From positions 62,001 through 126,000 of the forward strand of contig NZ_JABGCG010000008.1 in NCBI RefSeq assembly GCF_019799925.1: a DNA stretch of 64,000 nt, written 5' to 3'. The stretch's first letter is position 1; the number at the start of each line of letters is the position of its first letter. Of this stretch, positions 7,430-16,039 are shown piece after piece. The DNA comes from Blastococcus sp. CPCC 205250. GTDB taxonomy: Bacteria; Actinomycetota; Actinomycetes; Mycobacteriales; Geodermatophilaceae. The notes under the pieces were generated by a model. It was not told where the DNA came from, searched no databases, and worked only from the letters and a program-made list of their open reading frames with translations. Both the position numbers and the translations under genes were made by a program.

Positions 7430-9061
7430 GTGCGCATGAGGGCGTGGGCGGCCGGGGTGACCGTGGTGCTCGTGGGCGCCTGTTCCAGCGGGGACGCCGA
7501 CGAACCGGAGCAGCCCGAGGGCTCGGCCGTGGTCGGCACCGTGACGCCCGGACAGCGGCTGACCGTCGTCGGCGACACCGATCCCGTGGCCGCCGCGGCG
7601 GCGGCCAGCCGGGTGCTGTTCGACCGCGCCGGGGTGGCCGTGGTCGCCCGGGAGGGCGACCGGGCCGGCGAGCTGCTCGGTGCCTCGGCCGCGGCCGGAC
7701 TGGGCGTCCCGCTGCTGCTGGAGACCGCCGGTGACGCCACCGTGGCCGCCGAGGAGCTGGAGCGGCTGGGCGCCACCACGGTGCTCGCCGTCGGGGAGGC
7801 CACCGCGGAGGACACCGGGGTCGAGGTGGTCACGGTCGCGGCCGACCCCGGTGCCGTCGAGGGCGCGACCGGGCTCGACCTGGGCGACGCCGAGGAGGTG
7901 GCCGACGACGGCGCGGTGGCCGCCGTCGCCGCCCTGGACCCCGAGCAGCCCGTGGCGCTCGTGCCGGAGGGCGGTGCCTCCGGCGAGGGTGGCGGGGACG
8001 GCCGGCTGCCCGAGGTGGAGCGCGCCGAGCCGCTGGAGGACACGCTCGTGCTCACCACCGGCAGCCCCGAGTCGCTGGCCCCGGTGGCGACCGCCCGCGC
8101 GGCGGGGGCCCGGGTGCAGGTGACCGGCGGGGCCACCGACCCGCGCGCCTCGGCCGACCTGGTCGAGCTGCTGGCCGACAGCGAGCCCGCGGCGGTGGTC
8201 GCGCTGGGCGCCGACCTCGCCGCCGAGGAGGGCCTGGACTGGAAGCTGGACACCGCCGCGACCGGTCAGCAGCTGCCCGGCGGCGGTCAGGTGCTGTTCC
8301 CCGGCCGCATGCTGGTCGCGCTGTACGGCCACCCCGGCACCGCGTCGCTCGGCCTGCTCGGCGAGCAGGACCTGCCGGGGGCGATCGACCGCGCCCGGCA
8401 GTACGCGGCCGACTACGAGGACCTGGTCGACGTCCCCGTCGTCCCCACGTTCGAGATCATCGCGACCGTGGCGTCCTCGTCGCCCGACGACGACAACGAC
8501 TACTCCGTCGAGGCCGACATCGAGGTGCTCCGGCCCTGGGTCGAGGCCGCGGGCGAGGCCGGCGTGTACGTCGTGCTGGACCTGCAGCCCGGCCGGACCG
8601 ACTTCGTCACCCAGGCCGAGCGGTACCGCGAGCTGCTCGAGCTGCCGCACGTCGGGCTGGCGCTGGACCCGGAGTGGCGGCTGGGGCCCGACGAGGTGCA
8701 CCTGACGCAGATCGGCTCGGTGGACGTCGAGGAGGTCAACCGGGTCGTCACCTGGCTGGCCGACCTCACGCGGGAGAACGCGCTGCCGCAGAAGCTGCTG
8801 GTGCTGCACCAGTTCCGGCTCGACATGATCCCGGGCCGCGAGCGGCTGGACACCTCGCGCGAGGAGGTGGCGGTGCTCATCCACGCCGACGGGCAGGGGT
8901 CGCAGGGCGACAAGCAGGCCACCTGGCAAGCGCTGCGCCGGGACGCGCCGCCGGTCTGGTGGGGCTGGAAGAACTTCATCGACGAGGACCTGCCGATGCT
9001 CACCCCCGAGCAGACGGTGGCCGACGTCGACCCCGTTCCCGAGTTGGTCAGCTACCAGTAG
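7430..9061 (+). CDS. lipoprotein with CW_binding_2-like repeats and C-terminal barrel-like domain
   Basis: Predicted cell-surface lipoprotein of 543 residues. GTG 7430 is preferred because GGGGGAGGA lies at ideal spacing; ATG 7436 is in the same frame. The lipobox is VGACSS near residue 18. Residues about 40-280 contain alternating Rossmann-like units (VLFDRAGVAVVARE, ERLGATTVLAVG, ARAAGARVQVTGG) that resemble cell-wall-binding repeat 2 proteins. The C-terminal half (about 285-540) looks like a TIM-barrel-type domain with successive strands VPVVPTFEIIA, GVYVVLDLQPG, VGLALDPEW and KLLVLHQF. The acidic/aromatic pattern suggests a carbohydrate- or peptidoglycan-linked role, but no catalytic signature is certain. 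Confidence 0.7.
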   Translation: MRMRAWAAGVTVVLVGACSSGDADEPEQPEGSAVVGTVTPGQRLTVVGDTDPVAAAAAASRVLFDRAGVAVVAREGDRAGELLGASAAAGLGVPLLLETAGDATVAAEELERLGATTVLAVGEATAEDTGVEVVTVAADPGAVEGATGLDLGDAEEVADDGAVAAVAALDPEQPVALVPEGGASGEGGGDGRLPEVERAEPLEDTLVLTTGSPESLAPVATARAAGARVQVTGGATDPRASADLVELLADSEPAAVVALGADLAAEEGLDWKLDTAATGQQLPGGGQVLFPGRMLVALYGHPGTASLGLLGEQDLPGAIDRARQYAADYEDLVDVPVVPTFEIIATVASSSPDDDNDYSVEADIEVLRPWVEAAGEAGVYVVLDLQPGRTDFVTQAERYRELLELPHVGLALDPEWRLGPDEVHLTQIGSVDVEEVNRVVTWLADLTRENALPQKLLVLHQFRLDMIPGRERLDTSREEVAVLIHADGQGSQGDKQATWQALRRDAPPVWWGWKNFIDEDLPMLTPEQTVADVDPVPELVSYQ

Positions 9062-9098
9062 GTCGGGGGCTCCCGTTCTGTCGGCCTCCTGTGGTGTG

Positions 9099-9121
9099 CT
9101 GGCGCCTCGCCAGAGCGCCAG
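9099..9121 (+). terminator. hairpin between lipoprotein and sigma-factor genes
   Basis: CTGGCGC (9099-9105) pairs with GCGCCAG (9115-9121) around a 9-base loop, 38 bp after the lipoprotein stop and just before the sigma-factor ribosome-binding site (CAGGAGGA). There is no U-tract. It may be a weak terminator or a leader structure. Confidence 0.35.
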
Positions 9122-9145
9122 CCAGCGATCCCCAGGAGGAGCGCC

Positions 9146-10144
9146 GTGACGACCGTCCTGCCCGGCCAGACCGACGAGCTCGACCCGCGGCTGCTGGAGC
9201 ACCGCCGCGAGCTCACCGGCTACTGCTACCGCATGCTCGGCTCCTCGTTCGACGCCGAGGACGCGGTGCAGGAGACGATGGTCCGCGCCTGGCGGGGCCT
9301 GAGCGACTTCGAGGGCCGGTCGGCGCTGCGGTCCTGGCTGTACCGGATCGCCACCAACGTGTGCCTCGACCAGCTCAACGGCCGCAAGCGGCGCGCGCTG
9401 CCGATGGACCTGTCGGGCACGTCGTGGTCGCCGGTCGAGTCGTCCCTGGCCGCGAAGAAGCCGGCCGACGCGTGGGTCGAGCCGGTGCTCGACCGCCAGG
9501 TCGTCCCGGAGGACGCCGACCCGGCCGAGCAGGCGGTGGCCCGCGAGTCGATCCGGCTGGCCTTCGTCGCCGCGCTGCAGCACCTGCCCCCGCGGCAGCG
9601 GGCGGTGCTGCTGCTGCGCGACGTGCTGCGCTGGCGGGCCGAGGAGGTCGCCACCCTGCTGGAGTCCACGGTCGCGTCGGTCAACAGCGCGCTGCAGCGG
9701 GCCCGGGCGACGCTGGCCGCCGTCGGGGGCGAGCTCGACGAGCGCCCGCTGGACGCCGACCACCGCGACCTGCTCGACCGCTACACCGACGCCTTCCTGC
9801 GCTACGACATCGAGGCCTTCGTCGCCCTCCTGCACGAGGACGCGACGCAGCACATGCCGCCGTTCGAGATGTGGCTGCGCGGCCGTGAGGACATCGGCAC
9901 CTGGATGCTCGGCCCGGGCTCGGGGTGCCGCGACTCCCGCCTGATCGAGGTCACGGCGAACGGGTCACCGGCCTTCGCGCAGTACCGCCCCACCGAGGGC
10001 GGCGGCCACGTGCCGTGGGGGCTGCACGTGCTCGAGGTGGTCGACGGGCGGATCGCCCACATCTCCAGCTTCCTCGACCTCGACACCGGCCTGTTCGTCA
10101 GGCTCGGCCTGCCGGCGGCGCTGCCGCCGGAGACCGCCGCCTGA
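9146..10144 (+). CDS. ECF sigma factor with C-terminal SnoaL-like domain (TIGR02960/SigG-like)
   Basis: Directs RNA polymerase to alternative promoters. The 332-residue protein has sigma region 2 (LTGYCYRMLGSSFDAEDAVQ, then ALRSWLYRIATNVCLD) at about 24-80 and region 4 (LQHLPPRQRAVLLLRDVL, then the helix-turn-helix around ATLLESTVASVNSALQRARA) at about 148-190. A SnoaL/NTF2-like domain of about 125 residues follows (LDRYTDAFLRYDIEAFVALL). Such C-terminal domains replace a classic anti-sigma factor in these ECF groups and probably control activity. No anti-sigma gene is adjacent. GTG 9146 has a strong upstream CAGGAGGA. Confidence 0.9.
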   Translation: MTTVLPGQTDELDPRLLEHRRELTGYCYRMLGSSFDAEDAVQETMVRAWRGLSDFEGRSALRSWLYRIATNVCLDQLNGRKRRALPMDLSGTSWSPVESSLAAKKPADAWVEPVLDRQVVPEDADPAEQAVARESIRLAFVAALQHLPPRQRAVLLLRDVLRWRAEEVATLLESTVASVNSALQRARATLAAVGGELDERPLDADHRDLLDRYTDAFLRYDIEAFVALLHEDATQHMPPFEMWLRGREDIGTWMLGPGSGCRDSRLIEVTANGSPAFAQYRPTEGGGHVPWGLHVLEVVDGRIAHISSFLDLDTGLFVRLGLPAALPPETAA

Positions 10145-10183
10145 GGCCCGGCGCCGGACCGCCGGCGCCTGATCGCCGGACCG

Positions 10184-10218
10184 CGGAGGCCCGCTCCCCG
10201 CTCGGGAGTGGGCCTCCG
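10184..10218. terminator. bidirectional terminator hairpin
   Basis: A 15-bp stem (10184-10198 with 10204-10218, one G-T wobble, 5-base loop) sits between the convergent sigma-factor and MmcQ/YjbR genes. It is long and GC-rich without a U-tract, like many actinobacterial terminators, and could act on both strands. Confidence 0.75.
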
Positions 10219-10222
10219 GTGG

Positions 10223-10648
10223 TCAGGGCCCGGCCGGGCCGTGCTCGGCGAGCCAGGCCGCCCGCCGGCGGGCGGAGGCCTGGGCGAGCCAGGCGTCCTG
10301 CACCAGCTCGGCCAGCTCCTGCCGGGAGACCTCCCCGAGCCGGCTGGCCCGCACCAGCACCGAGGGGTGCCCGTCGAAGTGCGGGGTGGTGAAGAACGGC
10401 GTCGTCCCGTCCTGGACGAGTGCCTGCTTGTCCGCCTCGGAGCCGACCCAGAAGACGATCACGTCGGGCAGCCGCTCGCCGGTGGCGGCGTCCACGGCGT
10501 CCGGCCGCGGGGTGCGGAAGAAGACGAAGGACTTCCCGCCCACCTGGTAGACGGCGTGGCCGCCGGACCCGTGGACGACGGTCACGTGCGGCATCGCCTG
10601 CGCGAGTGCGTGGACGTCCTCCACCCGGGCCGGCCGATCGGCGGTCAC
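10223..10648 (-). CDS. MmcQ/YjbR family protein
   Basis: A 141-residue paralogue of the gene at 4805. It shows the same fold: N-terminal helix EDVHALAQAMPHVTVVHG, strands AVYQVGGKSFVFFRTP and VIVFWVGSEADKQALV, the motif FFTTPHFDGHPSVLVR, and a final helix QELAELVQDAWLAQASARRRAAWL. The family function is not established. GTG 10648 is the only start that retains the first helix. A strong terminator lies 5 bp beyond its stop. Confidence 0.8.
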   Translation of the reverse strand: MTADRPARVEDVHALAQAMPHVTVVHGSGGHAVYQVGGKSFVFFRTPRPDAVDAATGERLPDVIVFWVGSEADKQALVQDGTTPFFTTPHFDGHPSVLVRASRLGEVSRQELAELVQDAWLAQASARRRAAWLAEHGPAGP

Positions 10649-10739
10649 CCGGGGAGCCTAGGACCGCAGCCCGCACCGGACGCCTCCTCGGCGCTCGGTG
10701 CGGGCTGCGGGCTGCGGGTCGGCCGGTGCCGGCCGCGGG

Positions 10740-12881
10740 TCAGGCCGGAGCGGGCACGGGCACGGGCTCGGGCTCGACGTCCCGGCCGGCGGCCGGGGAC
10801 CCGGCGGCCGGGCCGTCGGTCAGCCCCAGCCGCTCGTGCAGCCGGCGCAGCGGCCGCGGCGCCCACCAGTTGCGGCGACCCATCAGGGTCATCACCGCCG
10901 GCAGGAGCAGCATCCGCACCAGCGTCGCGTCGACGACGACCGCCAGCGCCAGGCCCAGACCGATCTGCTTGATCGGCGAGAACCCGCCGGCCACGAAGCC
11001 GGCGAACACCACCACGATCAGCGCGGCGGCCGCGGTCACGATCCGCCCGGTCTGCTGCAGCCCCCGCTCGACGGCGAGGTCGCTGTCGCCGGTGCGGCGG
11101 TGCTCCTCGGCGATCCGGCCGAGGAGGAACACCTCGTAGTCCATCGACAGCCCGAACGCGATGGCCAGCACGATCACCGGGGTGGTGATGCTCAGGCCAC
11201 CGAGCGCCTCCGTGCCGACCAGCGAGCCCAGGTGCCCGTCCTGGAAGACCCACACGAGCGCACCGAAGCTCGCCCCGAGGCTGAGCGCGCCGAGCGCCAG
11301 GGCCTTGAGCGGCACGACCAGCGACCCGGTGAAGAGGAACAGCAGCACGGTGGTCGCGCCGGCGATCACGAGGAGCATCCACGGCAGCCGGGCGCCCAGC
11401 GCGTCCTGGTAGTCGGTGAGCTCCGCGGCGTCCCCGGTGACCAGCGCCCCGGCCGGTCCGTCCAGGGCGCGGACGTCGTCCACCAGGCCCATCGCCACCG
11501 GCCCCTGCGACTCCCCGGTGGGGACGACGTCGACCACGGTCAGCCCCGGCGTGTCCGGGCGCACCGAGACCTCCCGCACGCCGTCCAGCGCGGCCAGCCG
11601 GCCGGCGTAGGCGGCGGCCTCCGCCTCAGACAGCGCCGAGGGGACGACGACGGTCACCGGGTCGACGTCCTCCGCGGCGGCGAAGCGCGCGTCGGCGAGC
11701 TCCGCCAGCTGCCGGGACTCCGACGCCGCGGGCAGCGAGCGGGCGTCGGGGTCGGCGAACCGCACACCGAGGAACGGGGTGGCGGCCACCGCGAGCAGCC
11801 CGCCCACCACCACGACGACCGCGAGCGGGCGGCGCCGCACCCGGCGGGCGATCCGGGCGAAGCCGCCGTCGGCGGCCCGGGGCCGGGCCGGGCGGATCCG
11901 CCGCCCCCACAGGGCGAGCAGAGCCGGCACCAGGGTGAGCGCCGCGACGAGGTCGAGCAGCACGACGGCCATGCCGGCCAGGCCCATCGAGCGCAGGAAG
12001 TCGTCGGGGAAGACGAGCAGCCCGGCCAGCGACGCGGCCACCGTCAGCCCCGAGAAGGCCACGGTCCGGCCGGCGGTGGCGAAGGTGCGGCGCAGGACGG
12101 TGTCGTCGTCGGCGCCGGTGGCCTTCTCCTCGCGGAAGCGGGAGACCAGCAGCAGCCCGTAGTCCACGGCGAGGCCGAGGCCCAGCATCGTCACGACGTT
12201 GACCGAGTACACCGAGACGTCGGCGACCGCGGTGGCCAGCAGCAGCGCACCCAGCGTCGCGGCCATGCCGACGAGCGCGACCAGCACCGGGATGCCGGCG
12301 GCGACCACCCCGCCGAAGAGGACGACGAGCAGCACCAGCGCGATCGGCATCGAGATGACCTCGGCGCGGGCGAGGTCGCTGCCGGCCTGCTCGTCCATCT
12401 CCTCGTCCTGCAGCGGCCCGCCACCGACGACGGCGCGCGGGGCATCGGCGTCGCGGAGCAGCGCGGCCGCGTCGTCCACGGCGTCGTCCCCGGCGGGCGT
12501 CGGCTCGAAGGTGACGGCGACGGCGACCGCGCGGCCGTCGGTCGCGACGAGGCCCGCGCCGCCGTCGGACCACGGCGTGGCCACGGCGGCCACGCCGGGC
12601 AGGGCGGTCAGCTCGCCGGCCAGCCGGTCGACCTCCGGCCGCAGGTCCTCGGCGGGGAGCCCGTCGAGCACGCCGACGATCGTGTCGCCGCTCGGGGCGG
12701 TGGCCCGCAGCAGCTCGGCGGCGCGCTCGGAGTCGCTGCCGTCGATCGAGCCGACCTCACCGGAGAGGCGGCCGAACAGCGCCGGGGCGCACAGCACGCC
12801 CCCCACGAGGACGGCGGCCCACAGGGCGAGCACGAGGCGGCGGTGACGGGCGGACCAGGCGGCGATGCGGGGGAGCGACAT
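10740..12881 (-). CDS. MMPL/RND-superfamily membrane transporter
   Basis: Proton-driven efflux or lipid-transport permease of 713 residues. Two homologous halves each contain six transmembrane helices and a large extracytoplasmic loop after the first helix. Family motifs recur in both halves: GLAVDYGLLLVSRFREE in the first and GLSMDYEVFLLGRIAEEH in the second, with the aspartate-tyrosine pairs used in proton relay. ATG 12881 is chosen because MSLPRIAAWSARHRRLVLALW is the typical MMPL start and a GAGGAG site precedes it. The substrate is unknown. No regulator is adjacent, but a perfect palindrome lies upstream. Confidence 0.9.
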   Translation of the reverse strand: MSLPRIAAWSARHRRLVLALWAAVLVGGVLCAPALFGRLSGEVGSIDGSDSERAAELLRATAPSGDTIVGVLDGLPAEDLRPEVDRLAGELTALPGVAAVATPWSDGGAGLVATDGRAVAVAVTFEPTPAGDDAVDDAAALLRDADAPRAVVGGGPLQDEEMDEQAGSDLARAEVISMPIALVLLVVLFGGVVAAGIPVLVALVGMAATLGALLLATAVADVSVYSVNVVTMLGLGLAVDYGLLLVSRFREEKATGADDDTVLRRTFATAGRTVAFSGLTVAASLAGLLVFPDDFLRSMGLAGMAVVLLDLVAALTLVPALLALWGRRIRPARPRAADGGFARIARRVRRRPLAVVVVVGGLLAVAATPFLGVRFADPDARSLPAASESRQLAELADARFAAAEDVDPVTVVVPSALSEAEAAAYAGRLAALDGVREVSVRPDTPGLTVVDVVPTGESQGPVAMGLVDDVRALDGPAGALVTGDAAELTDYQDALGARLPWMLLVIAGATTVLLFLFTGSLVVPLKALALGALSLGASFGALVWVFQDGHLGSLVGTEALGGLSITTPVIVLAIAFGLSMDYEVFLLGRIAEEHRRTGDSDLAVERGLQQTGRIVTAAAALIVVVFAGFVAGGFSPIKQIGLGLALAVVVDATLVRMLLLPAVMTLMGRRNWWAPRPLRRLHERLGLTDGPAAGSPAAGRDVEPEPVPVPAPA

Positions 12882-12962
12882 GGCGTTCTCCTCGGGAGGG
12901 GTGGCTGCTGCCAGCCTCTCGGCGGCGCCCCCTCGGCCACCTCCCTCGCACCGGCGGACCTC

Positions 12963-12986
12963 GTCCTCCCCCGCGCGGGGGAGGAC
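12963..12986. promoter_or_regulatory. perfect 24-bp palindrome between divergent genes
   Basis: Positions 12963-12986 form a perfect inverted repeat, each half GTCCTCCCCCGC or its complement, with no spacer. It lies in the 293-bp space between the MMPL gene (minus) and the small membrane protein gene (plus). Just beyond it are two tandem 18-bp units at 13011-13028 and 13029-13046 (GGAGAGCCGCGCCGCGG plus A or G). No gene is visible in this interval. An operator is plausible, but at this GC content chance cannot be dismissed. Confidence 0.4.
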
Positions 12987-13174
12987 CTCCCGCTCCCTCC
13001 CCGCCGGGGAGGAGAGCCGCGCCGCGGAGGAGAGCCGCGCCGCGGGGGCCTGGCGCGGGGTGCAACCCACGTCCAAGGGGGCGGCAAGTGCCCGGTCCGA
13101 CGCTGCGCTCGACGGCCCGGCGCCGTACGACCGCACATCCGGCCACCCCCGGTGGCTCGCGAGAGGACCCCCCG

Positions 13175-13732
13175 ATGGACACCACCACCGCCACCAGCCC
13201 GAGCCCCGGCCCCGACGCCGGCACCACCACCAGCGGCCCGGCCCGTCGCCTGACCGTCGTGCTCGTCGCGGTCCTCGGCGTCCTCCTCGCCGTCTTCGCG
13301 GTCGTCGCCTACGTCCTGACCGGCGGCTTCGGCTCGACCGCGCCGGGCGCCGAGCTGGAGGGGCGGTGGTCGGGGACGGGCACGGTGGCCACCTGCGACG
13401 GGGTCGTCTGCCCGCCCGGGGAGGAGGCCGAGCTCGTCGTCGACTGCTCCCGGACGAGCTGCACCGTGGAGGTCCTCGACGAGCGGGCGGAGATCCAGGA
13501 GGCAGGCGACGGGTTCACCGCGTCGGGGTCGATCCCGCCGTGGCACCTGGGGTCCTGCACCGGCGGCGGCTTCGTGACCGGCCAGTGGTCGCTCGACCTC
13601 ACCCTCGACGGGGACGTGCTCGAGGGCCACTACACCGAGCAGACCACCTCCAGCTGCGGTCCCGTGGTCTCCCGGACCACCACGACGACCGAGGCGGCGC
13701 TCGACCTCGAGCTGACCCGGGCCGGCGACTGA
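13175..13732 (+). CDS. single-pass membrane protein, cysteine-containing extracellular domain
   Basis: I do not recognise a family. The 185-residue product has a Thr/Pro/Ser-rich cytoplasmic N-terminus (1-25), one transmembrane helix (RLTVVLVAVLGVLLAVFAVV at about 27-46) and an extracytoplasmic domain of about 135 residues. That domain has six cysteines (TCDGVVC, VDCSRTSC, GSC, SSC) that could form disulfides, and beta-rich strands such as GRWSGTGTVATC and GQWSLDLTLDG, suggesting a small beta-barrel or lipocalin-like fold. ATG 13175 follows GAGAGGA. It ends 29 bp before the convergent response-regulator gene. Confidence 0.7.
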   Translation: MDTTTATSPSPGPDAGTTTSGPARRLTVVLVAVLGVLLAVFAVVAYVLTGGFGSTAPGAELEGRWSGTGTVATCDGVVCPPGEEAELVVDCSRTSCTVEVLDERAEIQEAGDGFTASGSIPPWHLGSCTGGGFVTGQWSLDLTLDGDVLEGHYTEQTTSSCGPVVSRTTTTTEAALDLELTRAGD

Positions 13733-13760
13733 CGCGCCGGTCCGGCCGCCGGGGCACCGC

Positions 13761-14420
13761 TCAGGTGCCGGGACGGACGATGCCGTGCTCGTAGGCGTGG
13801 ATGACCGCGTGGATCCGGTCGCGCAGGCCCAGCTTCATCAGCACGTTGCCGACGTGGGTCTTCACCGTGTGCTCGCTGACGACCATCCGCCCGGCGATCT
13901 CGGCGTTGGACATCCCACGGGCGAGCATCTCCAGGGTCTCCTGCTCGCGGGCGGTCAGCGGCCCGGCGGGGACCGGGGGTGCGGCGGGAGCGGGCCGGCT
14001 GCGGACGAAGTCGGCCAGCAGCCGGCGGGTGACCGACGGCGCCAGCAGCGCCTCCCCGGCGGCCACCACGCGGACGGCGGCGACGAGGTCGTCACGGCCG
14101 ACGTCCTTGAGCAGGAAGCCGCTGGCGCCGGCCTCCAGCGCCGCGTAGACGTACTCGTCGAGGTCGAAGGTCGTCAGCACGAGCACCTTCGTGGCCGGTG
14201 AGTCGGCGACGACCGCGCGGGTGGCGGCGATGCCGTCCAGGCGCGGCATGCGGATGTCCATGAGCACGACGTCGGGCCGCTCCCGCCGGGCGAGCTCGAC
14301 GGCCTCCTGCCCGTCGCCGGCCTCCCCGACGACGACCAGGTCGTCCTGCGCCTCGAGGATCATCCGGAAGCCGGCCCGCACCAGGCCCTGGTCGTCGGCC
14401 AGCAGCACCCGGGTGGTCAC
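13761..14420 (-). CDS. NarL/LuxR-type response regulator
   Basis: Cytoplasmic response regulator of 219 residues. The receiver domain starts TTRVLLADDQGLVRAGF, with the phosphorylated aspartate in DVVLMDIRMPRLDG and switch/lysine region TTFDLDEYVYAALEAGASGFLLKD. The LuxR domain is LTAREQETLEMLARGMSNAEIA plus recognition helix VSEHTVKTHVGNVLMKLGLRDR. GTG 14420 overlaps the kinase stop (GTGA), indicating coupled translation. Its cognate kinase is the upstream gene. Confidence 0.93.
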   Translation of the reverse strand: MTTRVLLADDQGLVRAGFRMILEAQDDLVVVGEAGDGQEAVELARRERPDVVLMDIRMPRLDGIAATRAVVADSPATKVLVLTTFDLDEYVYAALEAGASGFLLKDVGRDDLVAAVRVVAAGEALLAPSVTRRLLADFVRSRPAPAAPPVPAGPLTAREQETLEMLARGMSNAEIAGRMVVSEHTVKTHVGNVLMKLGLRDRIHAVIHAYEHGIVRPGT

Positions 14421-15589
14421 CGCTGCGCCACTGCGGCCGGCGGCAGCTCGGCGCTGACCAGCCAGCCGCCGTCCGGTCGCGGCCCCGCGGTCACCGTCCC
14501 GCCGACGGCGGTGGCGCGCTCCTGCATGCCGAGCAGGCCCCGCCCGGCGCCCGGGTCCGGGGTGCCGCCGAGCCCGTCGTCGGCCACGTCGAGCCGCACC
14601 CGGCCGGCCACGACCTCCACCCGGACCTCGACGGCGGCCGGGCCGGCGTGCTTGACCACGTTGGTGAGCGCCTCCTGGACGATCCGGTAGGCCGCGAGGT
14701 CGGTCGCCGACGACACCGGCGGCAGCTCCGCGGGCACGTGCAGCTCGACCGCCACGCCGGCTCCGCGCACCGACTCGGCCAGCTCGGCGAGCTGCGCCAG
14801 GCCCGGCTGCGGCGCCAGCGGGCCGCGGTCGCTCTCGCGGAGGACGCCGAGCAGGGTGCGCAGCTCGGACAGCGCCGCCCGGCCCGTCGCGCTGATCGCG
14901 TCGAAGGCCTGCACCGCGCGCGCCGGGTCGCGCTCGACGACGACCGGCCCGGCCTCGGCCTGCACGACCATCATGCTGACCGAGTGGGCGAGCACGTCGT
15001 GCATCTCCCGGGCGATGCGGTTGCGCTCCTCGACCACGGCCTGGCGCGCCTCGGCCGCGCGGGTCCGCTCCAGCGAGGCCGCGCGCTCCTCGGCGCGGGT
15101 GGCGGCGAGCCGGCGGTTGCGGGCGCCGTCGCCGAGCAGCCAGGCGGTGGCGAACGTCAGCGAGGAGAGGGTGAGGTCCGCCAGGTCGGCGGCCTCGCGG
15201 TCGAGGACCATGCTGAGGCCGATCGCGTGCGCGGCGATGACGGCGGCCAGCAGCGCGAGCCGGCGGCTGCCGTGCGCCGCGACGCTGTACAGGGCCACGA
15301 GCCCGGCGAAGAACACCGCCGGGTCGGGGATGTCGCTGAGCCCGTGGATCGTGGTGAACGTCCCGCAGACCAGGCTGACGGTGAACGGGAGGCGCCGCCG
15401 CCAGACCAGCGGCAGGCACTCGCCCACGACCACGGCGTAGCCCCAGGCAGGCGGCGACTCGCAGCCGCAGCTCGCCGCGGCCAGCAGCGGCTGCAGCGAC
15501 ACCGTCAGCACGACGACGGCCAGCAGCGCGTCGACCACGTGGGGGTGGTCGGCCCACTGGCGGCGCCAGTCGTGGGGGAGCCCGGTCAC
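14417..15589 (-). CDS. NarL-group sensor histidine kinase (DesK-like)
   Basis: Membrane histidine kinase of 390 residues. About five hydrophobic segments fill residues 10-145 with little extracellular sequence. A short coiled linker (RAEERAASLERTRAAEA) leads to the HisKA_3 helix EERNRIAREMHDVLAHSVSMM with the phospho-acceptor histidine. The HATPase domain has EALTNVVKHAG and VADDGLGG...GRGLLGMQERA. GTG 15589 is preferred to the upstream TTG at 15622 because GGGAGGA sits 8 nt before it. It forms an operon with the response regulator. Confidence 0.9.
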   Translation of the reverse strand: MTGLPHDWRRQWADHPHVVDALLAVVVLTVSLQPLLAAASCGCESPPAWGYAVVVGECLPLVWRRRLPFTVSLVCGTFTTIHGLSDIPDPAVFFAGLVALYSVAAHGSRRLALLAAVIAAHAIGLSMVLDREAADLADLTLSSLTFATAWLLGDGARNRRLAATRAEERAASLERTRAAEARQAVVEERNRIAREMHDVLAHSVSMMVVQAEAGPVVVERDPARAVQAFDAISATGRAALSELRTLLGVLRESDRGPLAPQPGLAQLAELAESVRGAGVAVELHVPAELPPVSSATDLAAYRIVQEALTNVVKHAGPAAVEVRVEVVAGRVRLDVADDGLGGTPDPGAGRGLLGMQERATAVGGTVTAGPRPDGGWLVSAELPPAAVAQR

Positions 15590-15664
15590 CCGGCGATCCT
15601 CCCGCGCCGGAGGCGCCGGCAACTCCCTCGCGCGGGCGATGTCGCGGCCGGGACCGGTGGCGCC

Positions 15665-16039
15665 CTACAGCTCGACCGACGCGCCGTCCCGCCACTGCCG
15701 CAGCACCAGGTACCGGCCGTGCAGGGCCCCGCGGTCGCGGTGGCCGAACCCGAGCAGCGTGCCTTCGTGGCCCTGCGCGGCGGGCAGCCACTTGACCGCC
15801 TCCAGCCCCTCGCGGACGCCGTCCCGGGTGCGCTCCGGCGCGCGGGCGAGGCCCTCGGCGACGAGCCGGCCCATGTCGTACCGGTGGGCGACGCCGAACC
15901 CCGGGCGGTCCCGGAGGCCGAGCCGCTCGCGGAGCGCCGCCAGCGTGCTGTTCCCGTCGGAGTGCAGGTCGACGTACACCCAGCCGTCGATCACCCGTCC
16001 GAGCTCGGGGGCGTAGCCGCGCAGCCCGCAGGTGTTCAT
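15665..16039 (-). CDS. C-terminal part of an AmiC-like periplasmic-binding-fold protein (split gene)
   Basis: A 124-residue continuation of the protein encoded at 16039-16707, in the -1 frame. It starts MNTCGLRGYAPELGRVIDG and contains the second-lobe elements expected of a type 1 periplasmic-binding protein (GWVYVDLHSDGNSTLAALRERLG, GVAHRYDMGRLVAEGLARA, LGFGHRDRGALHGRYLVLRQW). The stop of the upstream part and this ATG share a base (TGATG), so re-initiation could make it as a separate chain. One extra base just before the junction would restore a single protein of about 345 residues. See the finding on this split. Confidence 0.65.
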   Translation of the reverse strand: MNTCGLRGYAPELGRVIDGWVYVDLHSDGNSTLAALRERLGLRDRPGFGVAHRYDMGRLVAEGLARAPERTRDGVREGLEAVKWLPAAQGHEGTLLGFGHRDRGALHGRYLVLRQWRDGASVEL

